In this document: positions 1 through 7,663 of the stretch, one piece after another
Layout: every line of letters begins with the position of its first letter
Numbering within the stretch: the stretch's first letter is position 1
NCBI GenBank assembly: GCA_001725155.1
Contig: MEFP01000002.1
Coordinates: 186,001-250,000 of the forward strand
Length of the DNA: 64,000 nucleotides
Direction of reading: 5' to 3'
Source: Lysobacteraceae bacterium SCN 69-320
GTDB lineage: Bacteria; Pseudomonadota; Gammaproteobacteria; Xanthomonadales; Rhodanobacteraceae
Notes under the pieces: generated by a model
Told to the model about the DNA's origin: nothing
Seen by the model: the letters and a program-made list of their open reading frames with translations, nothing else
The model's database searches: none
Translations under genes and position numbers: made by a program

Positions 1-427
1 CCGGCCGCATGGCAGGGTCTGCTGCGACGCAAGGCGCTGGTGCTGCACGTGAGCGCTCGCGGTCGACGAAGAAGCCGACGTCGACGGTTCACGGCGCCTG
101 CGCTACACCCTGACGCTCGACGGCGGCGCGGACCGCGGCTTGCTGGTCGGCGCCAGCCTGCGGCCGCTGCAACTGCGCACCGCGTTCTCGGGCAGCGCGT
201 CGGTCGTCGAGGTGCACGCGCACGAGGCGATCGCGCGGTACGAGCATTGGATATCGCGCACGGAGTACGACAACGAATCCGGTCTGCTGCCGCCGTCGGG
301 CGGCAGCCATCCGATCGACGCCGAAGTCGTCGGCCCGGCGCCCGGCGTCGCGTTCACGACCGGCGCCGTGCCGGCCGACATCGGCGCGCCGCATTGCCGC
401 GCAGTGTCGCAGGCCGGCGGCGGCTAG
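1..427 (+). CDS. 3' end of an unrecognised gene, possibly frameshifted
   Basis: The gene enters from the left edge and stops with TAG at 425-427, 9 bases before the end of the convergent OsmC gene. From about position 53 the second frame gives a coding-like stretch rich in Ala, Gly and Val, ending in AVSQAGGG. That frame has an in-frame TGA at 50-52, whereas the first frame is open and coding-like over positions 1-52. The simplest reading is one extra base near 52-58, either a sequencing error or a real frameshift. I recognise no domain in the roughly 120 visible residues, and no function is proposed. Confidence 0.45.
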
Positions 428-436
428 GCGAGGCGT

Positions 437-892
437 TCAGTCGGCCTGCGGCCGCACTTCGACGGTGCTCTTCACCGAGTTCGCGATGAAGCAGTTTGCG
501 TGCGCGCGCTCGTGCAGGGTGGCGATTTCCTCGGCGCTCGGAATCTTGTCGCCGGAAAACCGCGTGCGCGGATTCAAGGTCACGTGGGTCACGGCGAATT
601 TGCCGTCGGCATTCTTGTCCAGTGTCGCGACCGCGTCGTCCGTGTAGTGGTCCAAGGTGTAGCTGCGGTTCGCGCAGAGCGCGAGAAACGTCAGCATATG
701 GCAGGACGACACCGCCGCCAGCAGCAGTTCTTCGGGATCGGTCGCATCGGCGGCGCCGCCGTAACCCGGCGCCGCGGAGTTGAGCAGCTGCTGGCCGCGC
801 TCGAAGCGCAGCTGATGCTCGCGCTTGTAGTCGCCGCGTTCGAACGGGCCGCCGTCGCGCTGCCAGTTCAGGGAAGTGTGGTGTTCGGACAT
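437..892 (-). CDS. OsmC family peroxiredoxin
   Basis: This 151-residue protein has the length and layout of the OsmC/Ohr family, thiol peroxidases that reduce organic hydroperoxides in the cytoplasm. Both expected cysteines are visible: one in AVSSCHML near the middle and one in HANCFIAN near the C-terminus. The strand-helix pattern TDPEELLLAAVSSCH is typical of the family. I start at the ATG at 890-892 (MSEHHTSLNW), because upstream in-frame codons encode a basic tail unlike the family. The gene stands alone between two plus-strand genes. Whether the substrate is an organic hydroperoxide or another thiol target cannot be told from sequence. Confidence 0.88.
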   Translation of the reverse strand: MSEHHTSLNWQRDGGPFERGDYKREHQLRFERGQQLLNSAAPGYGGAADATDPEELLLAAVSSCHMLTFLALCANRSYTLDHYTDDAVATLDKNADGKFAVTHVTLNPRTRFSGDKIPSAEEIATLHERAHANCFIANSVKSTVEVRPQAD

Positions 893-990
893 GGGATCCG
901 GTCCTGTCGTGCGGCTGGTCGCCGCGGAACGTGGATCATCGCCGCGCAGCCGGCTTTGACGAAAGTACCGGCTTGCGGCAGCGTGCGCGC

Positions 991-1791
991 ATGAAGAAAC
1001 GCGTAACCCGTCCATCGGCGCCGCCTTCCGGGTCGCGACCGTCTTCGTCACGCCCGCCGCCGTCAGGCGAGTCGCCGCGCCACGGCCTGGCCCGCGCCTT
1101 GTCCCGGCGCGGCTATTGCTCGCGCAGTCAGGCCGAGGCGCTGGTGCGCGCCGGCCGCGTCGAACTCAACGAACGCGTCGTGCACGATCCCGAAACGCCG
1201 ACCCTGCCGCAGGATCGCATCCGCGTCGATGGTGTTGCGGTGGCCGCGGCCGAGGCGGTCTGGATCCTGCTCAACAAGCCGCGCGGCTATGTGACGACGG
1301 CGCGCGACGAGCGCGGCCGCGATACGGTCTACGCGCTGATCGACGATGCGGCGCTGCCTTGGCTTGCGCCGATCGGCCGTCTCGACAAGGCCAGCGAAGG
1401 CCTGCTGCTGTTCTGCAACGACAGCGCCGCCGCCGCGCGCCTGACCGCGCCGGAAAGCCATGTCGCCAAGACCTACCACGTGCAGGTCGACTGTCTGCCC
1501 GACGACGCGTTGCTCGCGCGCCTGCGCGCAGGCATCGAGGATCGCGGTGAACGCCTCGCCGCGCGCTCGGTCGCGCTGCTGCGCCGCGGCGAGAAGAACG
1601 CCTGGCTCGAAATCGTGCTCGATGAAGGCCGCAACCGGCATATCCGCCGCCTGCTCGACGCGCACGGCATCGCCGTGCTGCGCCTGATCCGCGTGGCGAT
1701 AGGCGGGCTCGCGCTCGGCGATCTCGCGAAAGGCCAATGGCGCCGGCTCGACGCCGCGGAGATCGCGGCGCTGACGGCGGCGGCCGGCTAG
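991..1791 (+). CDS. RsuA/RluB/E/F-family pseudouridine synthase
   Basis: The protein (266 residues from ATG 991) converts a specific uridine in rRNA to pseudouridine. After a basic, Pro/Ser-rich tail of about 30 residues comes an S4 RNA-binding domain (ALSRRGYCSRSQAEALVRAG). The catalytic domain carries the family motif GRLDKASEGLLL, with the catalytic Asp in GRLD, and later EGRNRHIRRLL, typical of RsuA-like enzymes. The N-terminal extension resembles RluB-type enzymes, but which rRNA position is modified cannot be decided here. It starts 99 bases from the divergent OsmC gene. Confidence 0.88.
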   Translation: MKKRVTRPSAPPSGSRPSSSRPPPSGESPRHGLARALSRRGYCSRSQAEALVRAGRVELNERVVHDPETPTLPQDRIRVDGVAVAAAEAVWILLNKPRGYVTTARDERGRDTVYALIDDAALPWLAPIGRLDKASEGLLLFCNDSAAAARLTAPESHVAKTYHVQVDCLPDDALLARLRAGIEDRGERLAARSVALLRRGEKNAWLEIVLDEGRNRHIRRLLDAHGIAVLRLIRVAIGGLALGDLAKGQWRRLDAAEIAALTAAAG

Positions 1792-1798
1792 CGGCCGC

Positions 1799-1981
1799 TC
1801 ATTCCGGGACCGGCGGGCAGTCGCGTTCGCAGCGCGCTTCGGAGAACGATGCCGGGCGCTTCGTCGATCCGCGCCGCGCGAGTGCCGGCGGGATCTGCAC
1901 GCGTTGCTCGCCGCAGCGCACCTGCAGCCGCAGCGATTCTTCGTCCTCGTCGGCGAGTACGTTGAGCAGCGGATGGACCAC
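1799..1981 (-). CDS. possible small unrecognised protein downstream of kbl
   Basis: An open frame of 60 codons from a GTG at 1979-1981, or about 80 codons from the preceding stop, lies just after kbl on the same strand. The product would be acidic then basic, with two cysteines in the last 12 residues and the ending CERDCPPVPE. There is no convincing ribosome binding site before the GTG; an AGAGGGA lies about 25 bases upstream, before non-standard start codons. It could be a real small gene, a remnant, or chance. Otherwise the 265 bases between 1792 and 2056 hold nothing I can identify. Confidence 0.2.
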   Translation of the reverse strand: MVHPLLNVLADEDEESLRLQVRCGEQRVQIPPALARRGSTKRPASFSEARCERDCPPVPE

Positions 1982-2056
1982 GCCGTCGATGTCGGCGGAA
2001 ATTTCCCTCTGCAGGCCGGCGCCTCGGCACCGGCCTGCGTATGCGGTTCAGTCGAT

Positions 2057-3250
<1,194 letters not shown>

Positions 3251-3327
3251 GGCGGTCTCGCGGAAAGCGGCGGGGAAACCGCGATTGTGCGGCATGCCCG
3301 CCTGCAAGCCCAAGTCGCTGCCGTCTT

Positions 3328-3336
3328 TGCTAGGCT
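3328..3336 (+). promoter_or_regulatory. possible extended -10 promoter element for the deiminase-like gene
   Basis: TGC-TAGGCT lies 36 bases before the ATG at 3372. It resembles an extended -10 element (TGn followed by the hexamer). No good -35 hexamer is visible 16-18 bases upstream. TA-[GA]-GCT-like hexamers also occur before several other genes here. Confidence 0.3.
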
Positions 3337-3371
3337 GCGCACCCTTGTCGATCGGTCCTGCGGAGTAGCCC

Positions 3372-4649
3372 ATGCGTCGATGGCTGGCCTCGAGTGTCGT
3401 CTGCACCTGCGCTGCGCTGATTCCGGCCGCCGTCCCGGCCGCCGCCGAGCCGCGGCTGGTCGCGCCCGAGGTGCTCGCGCTGATCCAGGACGACGATCCG
3501 TATCCGCTGCCGCGCGGCCTCAGCGCCGACGAACTGCGCGGCTGGCGCCTGCCCGATGCGCTGCAGACGCCGTACGCGCCGCCGCCGGGCCGCGTGCGCG
3601 CCCAGGCCGAATACGAGGACAACAGCGGCATCCTCGTCCGCTGGGGCTCGCAGAACGCGCTGCTGACCCAGATGACGGTCGCGATCACGAGCGGCGATCC
3701 GGACGCGGTCGTCTACGTCGTCGTGACCGGAGCCAGCCAGCAGAACAGCGCCGCGGCCACCTTGAGCGGCGCCGGCGCGGATCTGGCGCGCGTGCGCTTC
3801 GTGACCCAGGCCTGCAGCAGCGGCTGCAGCGTCTGGATGCGCGACTACGGCCCGCGCTTCATCGACGACAGCGGCCGCCGCGCCGCGGTCGACCACGTCT
3901 ACAACCGGCCGCGTCCGGTGGACGACGCGTTTCCGGCGGTCTGGGCCAGCTATTCCGGCGAGCCGAAATACGACATCCCGCTGACTCACGGCGGCGGCAA
4001 CTTCCATCTGTTCCGCAACCGCGATGCGTTCATGACGCGGCTGATCGTCAACGAGAACCCGGGGCTGTCCGAGCAGCAGATCAAGGACTACTACCGCGAC
4101 TACCAGGGCATGAACCTGACCCTGACCGATCCGTTCCCGACCAGTTACGACTCCACCCAGCACATCGACATGTGGATGCTGCCGCTGGCCGACGACAAGG
4201 TGCTGATCAGCCAGCACGCCAGTACCGACGGCGTGCCGTATACGGTGACCGAGAACACCGCCGCGCTGCTGGCCGGCCGCGGCTACACGGTCTATCGCAC
4301 GCCGGCGTGGAATACCGGCGGCACGCACTACACCTATGCCAATGCGGTGCTGCTGAACAAGGTCGCGCTGGTCTGCCAGTTCAACGGCTACGCCACGCAG
4401 AACGCCGCGGCGCTGGCGACCTTCCGGGCCGCCTTGCCCGAGCGCAGCGTGGTCGGTGTCGACTGCAGCGGCATCATCGGTCTGGCCGGCGCGATCCACT
4501 GCATCGTCATGCAGTGCCGGATCTGCTGTTCCGCGACGATCTCGGCGGCTAGCTCGCCGGATACCGCTGCCGGGGGCGATCGAGGCCGCCAGCGGCGAGG
4601 CGATCGTGCGGACGCCGGATCCCCGGGGATATGCGGACCGCGCCGCTGA
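3372..4649 (+). CDS. secreted agmatine-deiminase-like (PAD family) protein, 3' end frameshifted
   Basis: The protein begins with a signal peptide ([10 protein letters not shown] to about AAAEP, residue 26), so it is exported. The rest is a guanidino-group hydrolase of the agmatine deiminase/bacterial peptidylarginine deiminase family: [26 protein letters not shown] and the catalytic cysteine in GAIHC are all present in order. The literal frame runs to 4649 and ends in 37 residues of low-complexity, basic and Cys-rich sequence. The neighbouring frame at 4514-4552 instead reads [11 protein letters not shown] then stop, and one extra G after ATGCAG (about 4513) would join it as [14 protein letters not shown]. 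The native protein probably ends at 4552 with about 393 residues. The substrate is unknown; export argues against a purely cytoplasmic polyamine role. A GGAG sits 8 bases before the ATG. Confidence 0.85.
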   Translation: MRRWLASSVVCTCAALIPAAVPAAAEPRLVAPEVLALIQDDDPYPLPRGLSADELRGWRLPDALQTPYAPPPGRVRAQAEYEDNSGILVRWGSQNALLTQMTVAITSGDPDAVVYVVVTGASQQNSAAATLSGAGADLARVRFVTQACSSGCSVWMRDYGPRFIDDSGRRAAVDHVYNRPRPVDDAFPAVWASYSGEPKYDIPLTHGGGNFHLFRNRDAFMTRLIVNENPGLSEQQIKDYYRDYQGMNLTLTDPFPTSYDSTQHIDMWMLPLADDKVLISQHASTDGVPYTVTENTAALLAGRGYTVYRTPAWNTGGTHYTYANAVLLNKVALVCQFNGYATQNAAALATFRAALPERSVVGVDCSGIIGLAGAIHCIVMQCRICCSATISAASSPDTAAGGDRGRQRRGDRADAGSPGICGPRR

Positions 4650-4760
4650 ATTGAAATCGGCAGGCCGCGAGTCGGCATGCCGCCGCCGTGCAAGGTGGCC
4701 GTCCCTGGCCTGGCGAAATGCCGGCGCGGCGGCCGTCGGCGGCCGCGCGCGTCCAGCCCG

Positions 4761-5249
4761 TCAATCTATCTGCTCGCCGGCCGACGGACTCTTGCCCAGG
4801 GTCTCGCGCAGATAGTTGCGCGTTTCCTTGTGCGCACGCTGGCGATCGGCGTAGGTGGCGCACTGCTTGACCTTGCGATTGGAGCCGGTCGGTGCGGAGT
4901 ACTCGCAGATCAGCCGGCGGCCGTCGCGCTGGGTCAGGATCGCGTTGGCGTTTTCCTGCGCGGCGTAGATGTCGAGCTGATCGTCGTCGTCGAGTTTGGC
5001 GCCGACGCGCCGCTGCAGCACGGCGGCGATGATGTCGAGCTGTTCCTCCACCTGCCTGCGCTCGGCCGGGTTCAGGTACTCGAAGCGGCCGCCGGGCTTC
5101 ATTTCCAGGCGTATCGCCTCGGCCTGGTCGGCGAATTGCTCCTGGCGGGCGGTGTCGACGAAGCGCTTGGATGTTTCCCTTTCCCCGGCCCAGGCGGCTG
5201 CGGCCAACAGGGACAGGGACAGCATGATGGTCAGACGTGGCAATTGCAT
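4761..5249 (-). CDS. secreted protein of unrecognised family, paralogue A
   Basis: This 162-residue protein has a signal peptide ending near AAAAWAGE and is the first of three paralogues (with 5314-5817 and 6994-7539). The shared core contains RFVD.ARQEQFADQ, MKPGGRFEYLN, AQENANAILT, DGRRLICEY, APTGSNRKVKQC and ADRQRAHKETR. Two cysteines (in LICEY and KQCATY) are conserved in all three and might form a disulfide. The core is predicted mainly helical and highly charged. The start is ATG 5247-5249 with AAGGAG 8 bases upstream. It lies 64 bases after paralogue B and may share its transcript, with a hairpin between them. I do not recognise the family and assign no function. Confidence 0.8.
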   Translation of the reverse strand: MQLPRLTIMLSLSLLAAAAWAGERETSKRFVDTARQEQFADQAEAIRLEMKPGGRFEYLNPAERRQVEEQLDIIAAVLQRRVGAKLDDDDQLDIYAAQENANAILTQRDGRRLICEYSAPTGSNRKVKQCATYADRQRAHKETRNYLRETLGKSPSAGEQID

Positions 5250-5287
5250 GATGGACTCCTTCTGGGCGATGCAGGCGCACAGCGCGA

Positions 5288-5306
5288 CGCCGGCCGAGGG
5301 CCGGCG
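5288..5306 (-). other. intercistronic hairpin between paralogues B and A
   Basis: CGCCGGCC-GAG-GGCCGGCG forms a perfect 8-bp stem with a 3-base loop in the 64-base gap between the two genes. There is no T-run, so it looks more like an mRNA-stabilising or attenuating structure than a full terminator. Confidence 0.4.
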
Positions 5307-5313
5307 GGGGCCG

Positions 5314-5817
5314 TCAGCACTTGCTCGGGTCGTAACAGGAATCGGCGGGGGACTTGCTGAAGTTGTTGTACATCATGCGGCGCGTTTCCCGGTACGCGCT
5401 CATGCGGTCCGCGTAGGTGATGCACTGCTTGACCTTGCGGTTGGAACCGGTAGGCGCCGTGTTTTCGCAGATCAGGCGACGGCCGTCGCGGCGGGTCAGG
5501 ATGGCGTTGGCGGTTTCCTGGGCGGCGAGCAGATCGAGCTGATCGTTGTCGCTGAGCTGGCTGCCGGCGCGCTTGGCCAGCAGGCTCTTGATCAGGCCGA
5601 GCTGGCGTTCGACATCCTGGTGTTCGGCCGCATTGACGTATTCGAAGCGGCCGCCGGGCTTCATCTGCTGGCGTATCGCGGCGGCCTGGTCGGCGAAGGC
5701 TTCCTGGCGGCTGGCATCGACGAAGCGGTTGCCGTCATCGTTCCTGGCGGCGTTGCCGCCGGTCGGCAGCAGGAACAGAGCCAGAGCGAGCGGCAGGAAG
5801 TAGCGTGCAAAAGACAT
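5314..5817 (-). CDS. secreted protein of unrecognised family, paralogue B
   Basis: The protein has 167 residues from ATG 5815-5817, with a signal peptide MSFARYFLPLALALFLLPTG ending near NAARN. It shares with its neighbours RFVDASRQEAFADQ, MKPGGRFEYVN, AQETANAILT, DGRRLICEN, APTGSNRKVKQC and ADR..AYRETRRMM. Unlike the other two it ends in a short tail with two additional cysteines (SCYDPSKC). A strong-looking promoter (TTGACA, 17 bases, TAGGCT) lies directly upstream, suggesting good expression and possibly co-transcription with paralogue A. Function unknown; export to the periplasm or beyond is supported by the signal peptide only. Confidence 0.82.
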   Translation of the reverse strand: MSFARYFLPLALALFLLPTGGNAARNDDGNRFVDASRQEAFADQAAAIRQQMKPGGRFEYVNAAEHQDVERQLGLIKSLLAKRAGSQLSDNDQLDLLAAQETANAILTRRDGRRLICENTAPTGSNRKVKQCITYADRMSAYRETRRMMYNNFSKSPADSCYDPSKC

Positions 5818-5857
5818 GACGGACTCCCGGAATACCGAGGAAATGCTCGGTCGGGCC

Positions 5858-5886
5858 AGCCTAGGTCCGCCCCCGTCACCTGTCAA
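5858..5886 (-). promoter_or_regulatory. sigma-70-type promoter of paralogue B
   Basis: On the minus strand TTGACA (5881-5886) is followed by 17 bases and TAGGCT (5858-5863), about 40 bases before the ATG at 5817. The -35 hexamer is perfect and the spacing ideal. The inverted repeat ACGAAG-AA-CTTCGT overlaps and continues upstream. Confidence 0.65.
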
Positions 5887-5899
5887 CGAAGAACTTCGT
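5886..5899. promoter_or_regulatory. palindrome next to the -35 box, possible operator
   Basis: ACGAAG-AA-CTTCGT is a perfect 6-bp inverted repeat abutting the TTGACA box of paralogue B. A tandem repeat of ATTTCGT follows at about 5907-5920. Together they could be a regulator binding site; the palindrome may also be chance. The surrounding 5818-6009 gap is AT-richer than the neighbouring genes. Confidence 0.3.
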
Positions 5900-6009
5900 A
5901 CATCAAATTTCGTATTTCGTCGGCCCGGACCGGCCCGCGCGTTCCGCATCCGGCCCTACCCTTGCGGGGATGGGCCGGAATCGGGCCGTGCCGCCGGACC
6001 GTGCGGTGT

Positions 6010-6750
6010 CTAGCAGCCGGCAGCGACCGGCGTCAGCGTGCACAGGGTCAAGGTCAGCATCTGGTCTTCGTTCGAGGTGCGGAACAGCACGTCGCTGTTG
6101 ATCTGCGGACCGACACCGACCTGGCCGAACTGGCCCAGCGACGGATTGACGGTCCAGACGATCTGGTTGTTGCCGAGCTGCGGCGTGGTCGCGACCAGCG
6201 GGATCAGCATCTCGATCCAGAAGCCCTGCGCCATGCCCCAGGCGCCGCTGCCGCCGATGCCGCCGCGCGGGGCGATCAGGCGATAGCCGTTCGCGCTGAC
6301 CGGATAGGTCTGCGGGCAGCCGTAGTCGGGATCCGTGCCGAGGTTGATCAGCGCGGGCTGCGCGTTGCGTGCGAAGCAGAACGCGGGATTGTCGGTCGAA
6401 TTGGCGAACTGCACGCCCGGCGGCAGCGAGATCTCGATGCCGACCGCGCTGCCGGTGCAGGGATTGCCCGGGTGGCCCAGCACGAGATGGGTGTAGAACA
6501 CTTCGCCGACCGCATGCGTGCGGCTGGGCGGCAGGTAGGTGAAACCCGCATAGCCGGATACGGTGGTCTCGAAGGCCTGGGTGATGCAGTTGAGGTTGTT
6601 GCCGATGTTGAAGTTCGGCACGCCGTCGTACCACTTCAGCAGCAGGTTCGGTTCGGGCTGCGGAGCCATGCGCAACTGCGCGGCTTCGGCCGGCGCGAAC
6701 AGGAACAGGGCGGCCAGCACGGCCGGGCAGAGCAGGGACGGCGACGACAT
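6010..6750 (-). CDS. secreted protein of unknown function
   Basis: The 246-residue product starts at ATG 6748-6750 with GGAG 8-9 bases upstream; an in-frame ATG at 6771 would add seven residues before the signal peptide. The N-terminus (MSSPSLLCPAVLAALFLFAP, cleavage near AEAAQ) is a clear export signal. The mature part is neutral and strand-rich, with Cys in NLNCITQ, NPCTGS, FCFARN, YGCPQ, LTLCTL and a C-terminal Cys, suggesting disulfides. I recognise no family. It sits between two members of the unrelated three-paralogue family on the same strand, 243 bases downstream of paralogue C. Confidence 0.75.
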   Translation of the reverse strand: MSSPSLLCPAVLAALFLFAPAEAAQLRMAPQPEPNLLLKWYDGVPNFNIGNNLNCITQAFETTVSGYAGFTYLPPSRTHAVGEVFYTHLVLGHPGNPCTGSAVGIEISLPPGVQFANSTDNPAFCFARNAQPALINLGTDPDYGCPQTYPVSANGYRLIAPRGGIGGSGAWGMAQGFWIEMLIPLVATTPQLGNNQIVWTVNPSLGQFGQVGVGPQINSDVLFRTSNEDQMLTLTLCTLTPVAAGC

Positions 6751-6993
6751 GCGGATTCTCCAGCGCGGCATGACTACTGCCGGCTGTTACGCAGAAGCGT
6801 GGCGGAAATCCCAAGTCCCGCCCCGCCCGTCGGTCCGCGCCGCGGCGAACGGCCGGTCTTGCCGCCTGCGCAGGTCCGGGCCGCGTCATCGCCGACAGCA
6901 GGGGGGCGGGTGCGGCAGGCGTCCGGCCGCCGTCCGTCGCCCGCGGTTCCGGCGCGCGCAGCGCGCCGAGGACCCGCGGCCGCGATGCGGGTT

Positions 6994-7539
6994 TCAGCGG
7001 TCGAGCGTGAGCTGCCCCTTGTCGAGGTTCTCGCGCATCATGCGCCGCGTTTCCTTGTGTGCGCGTTCGCGGTCGGCAGCGGTCGCGCACTGCAGTTCCT
7101 TGCGGTTGGAGCCGATCGGCGCGCTGCGTTCGCAGACCATGCGCCGGCCGTCGTTCTGCGTAAGGATCGCGTTGACGGTTTCCTGCGCCGAATAGACTTC
7201 CAGCAGGTCTTCGTCGTCGAGTTTCCGGTCGAGCCGGCGTTCGAGCACCTTGGTGATGGCCGCGAACTGCCTGTCGATCTCGCGGCGATCCTTGCTCTTG
7301 AGGAATTCGAAGCGGCCGCCGGGCTTCATTTCGGCGTGCAGCGCCGTGACCTGTTCCTCGAAACTCTGCTGGCGCGACACGTCGACGAAGCGGTACGCGC
7401 CGCGCTCGGGCGCGGCCGTGCCGTCGGTGTTCGCGGCGGGCGGATTCTCGCCGGTGTTGGCGGCAATGCCCGCGCCGGCATCGGCCAGTGGCAGCAGCGA
7501 CGACAGCAGGACGGTCAGGGCAATGCGACGCAGCAGCAT
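6994..7539 (-). CDS. secreted protein of unrecognised family, paralogue C
   Basis: The 181-residue protein begins at ATG 7537-7539 with a signal peptide (MLLRRIALTVLLSSLLPLAD). It has a longer Gly/Pro/Thr-rich linker (about residues 25-48) than paralogues A and B. The core then follows the same order: RFVDVSRQQSFEEQ, MKPGGRFEFLK, AQETVNAILT, DGRRMVCER, APIGSNRKELQC and ADRERAHKETRRMM. It is the most divergent of the three and lies 1.2 kb from B, with an unrelated secreted gene between. Its own promoter (TTGACC, 18 bases, TAGCCT) is visible. Function unknown. Confidence 0.8.
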   Translation of the reverse strand: MLLRRIALTVLLSSLLPLADAGAGIAANTGENPPAANTDGTAAPERGAYRFVDVSRQQSFEEQVTALHAEMKPGGRFEFLKSKDRREIDRQFAAITKVLERRLDRKLDDEDLLEVYSAQETVNAILTQNDGRRMVCERSAPIGSNRKELQCATAADRERAHKETRRMMRENLDKGQLTLDR

Positions 7540-7576
7540 GACGGCTCTCCCCGGGGCCGCGAATTGCGGCGTTTCC

Positions 7577-7606
7577 AGGCTAGGAAGCGGTGCCCGCCAC
7601 GGTCAA
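7577..7606 (-). promoter_or_regulatory. sigma-70-type promoter of paralogue C
   Basis: On the minus strand TTGACC (7601-7606), 18 bases and TAGCCT (7577-7582) precede the ATG at 7539. The arrangement is close to the promoter of paralogue B (TTGACA-17-TAGGCT), which suggests similar constitutive recognition. Confidence 0.5.
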
Positions 7607-7663
7607 TGCGGTCTGTTGCCGGAATTGCGGATTGCCGCAATGCAGGCCGTGTGGCGGTTGTTT

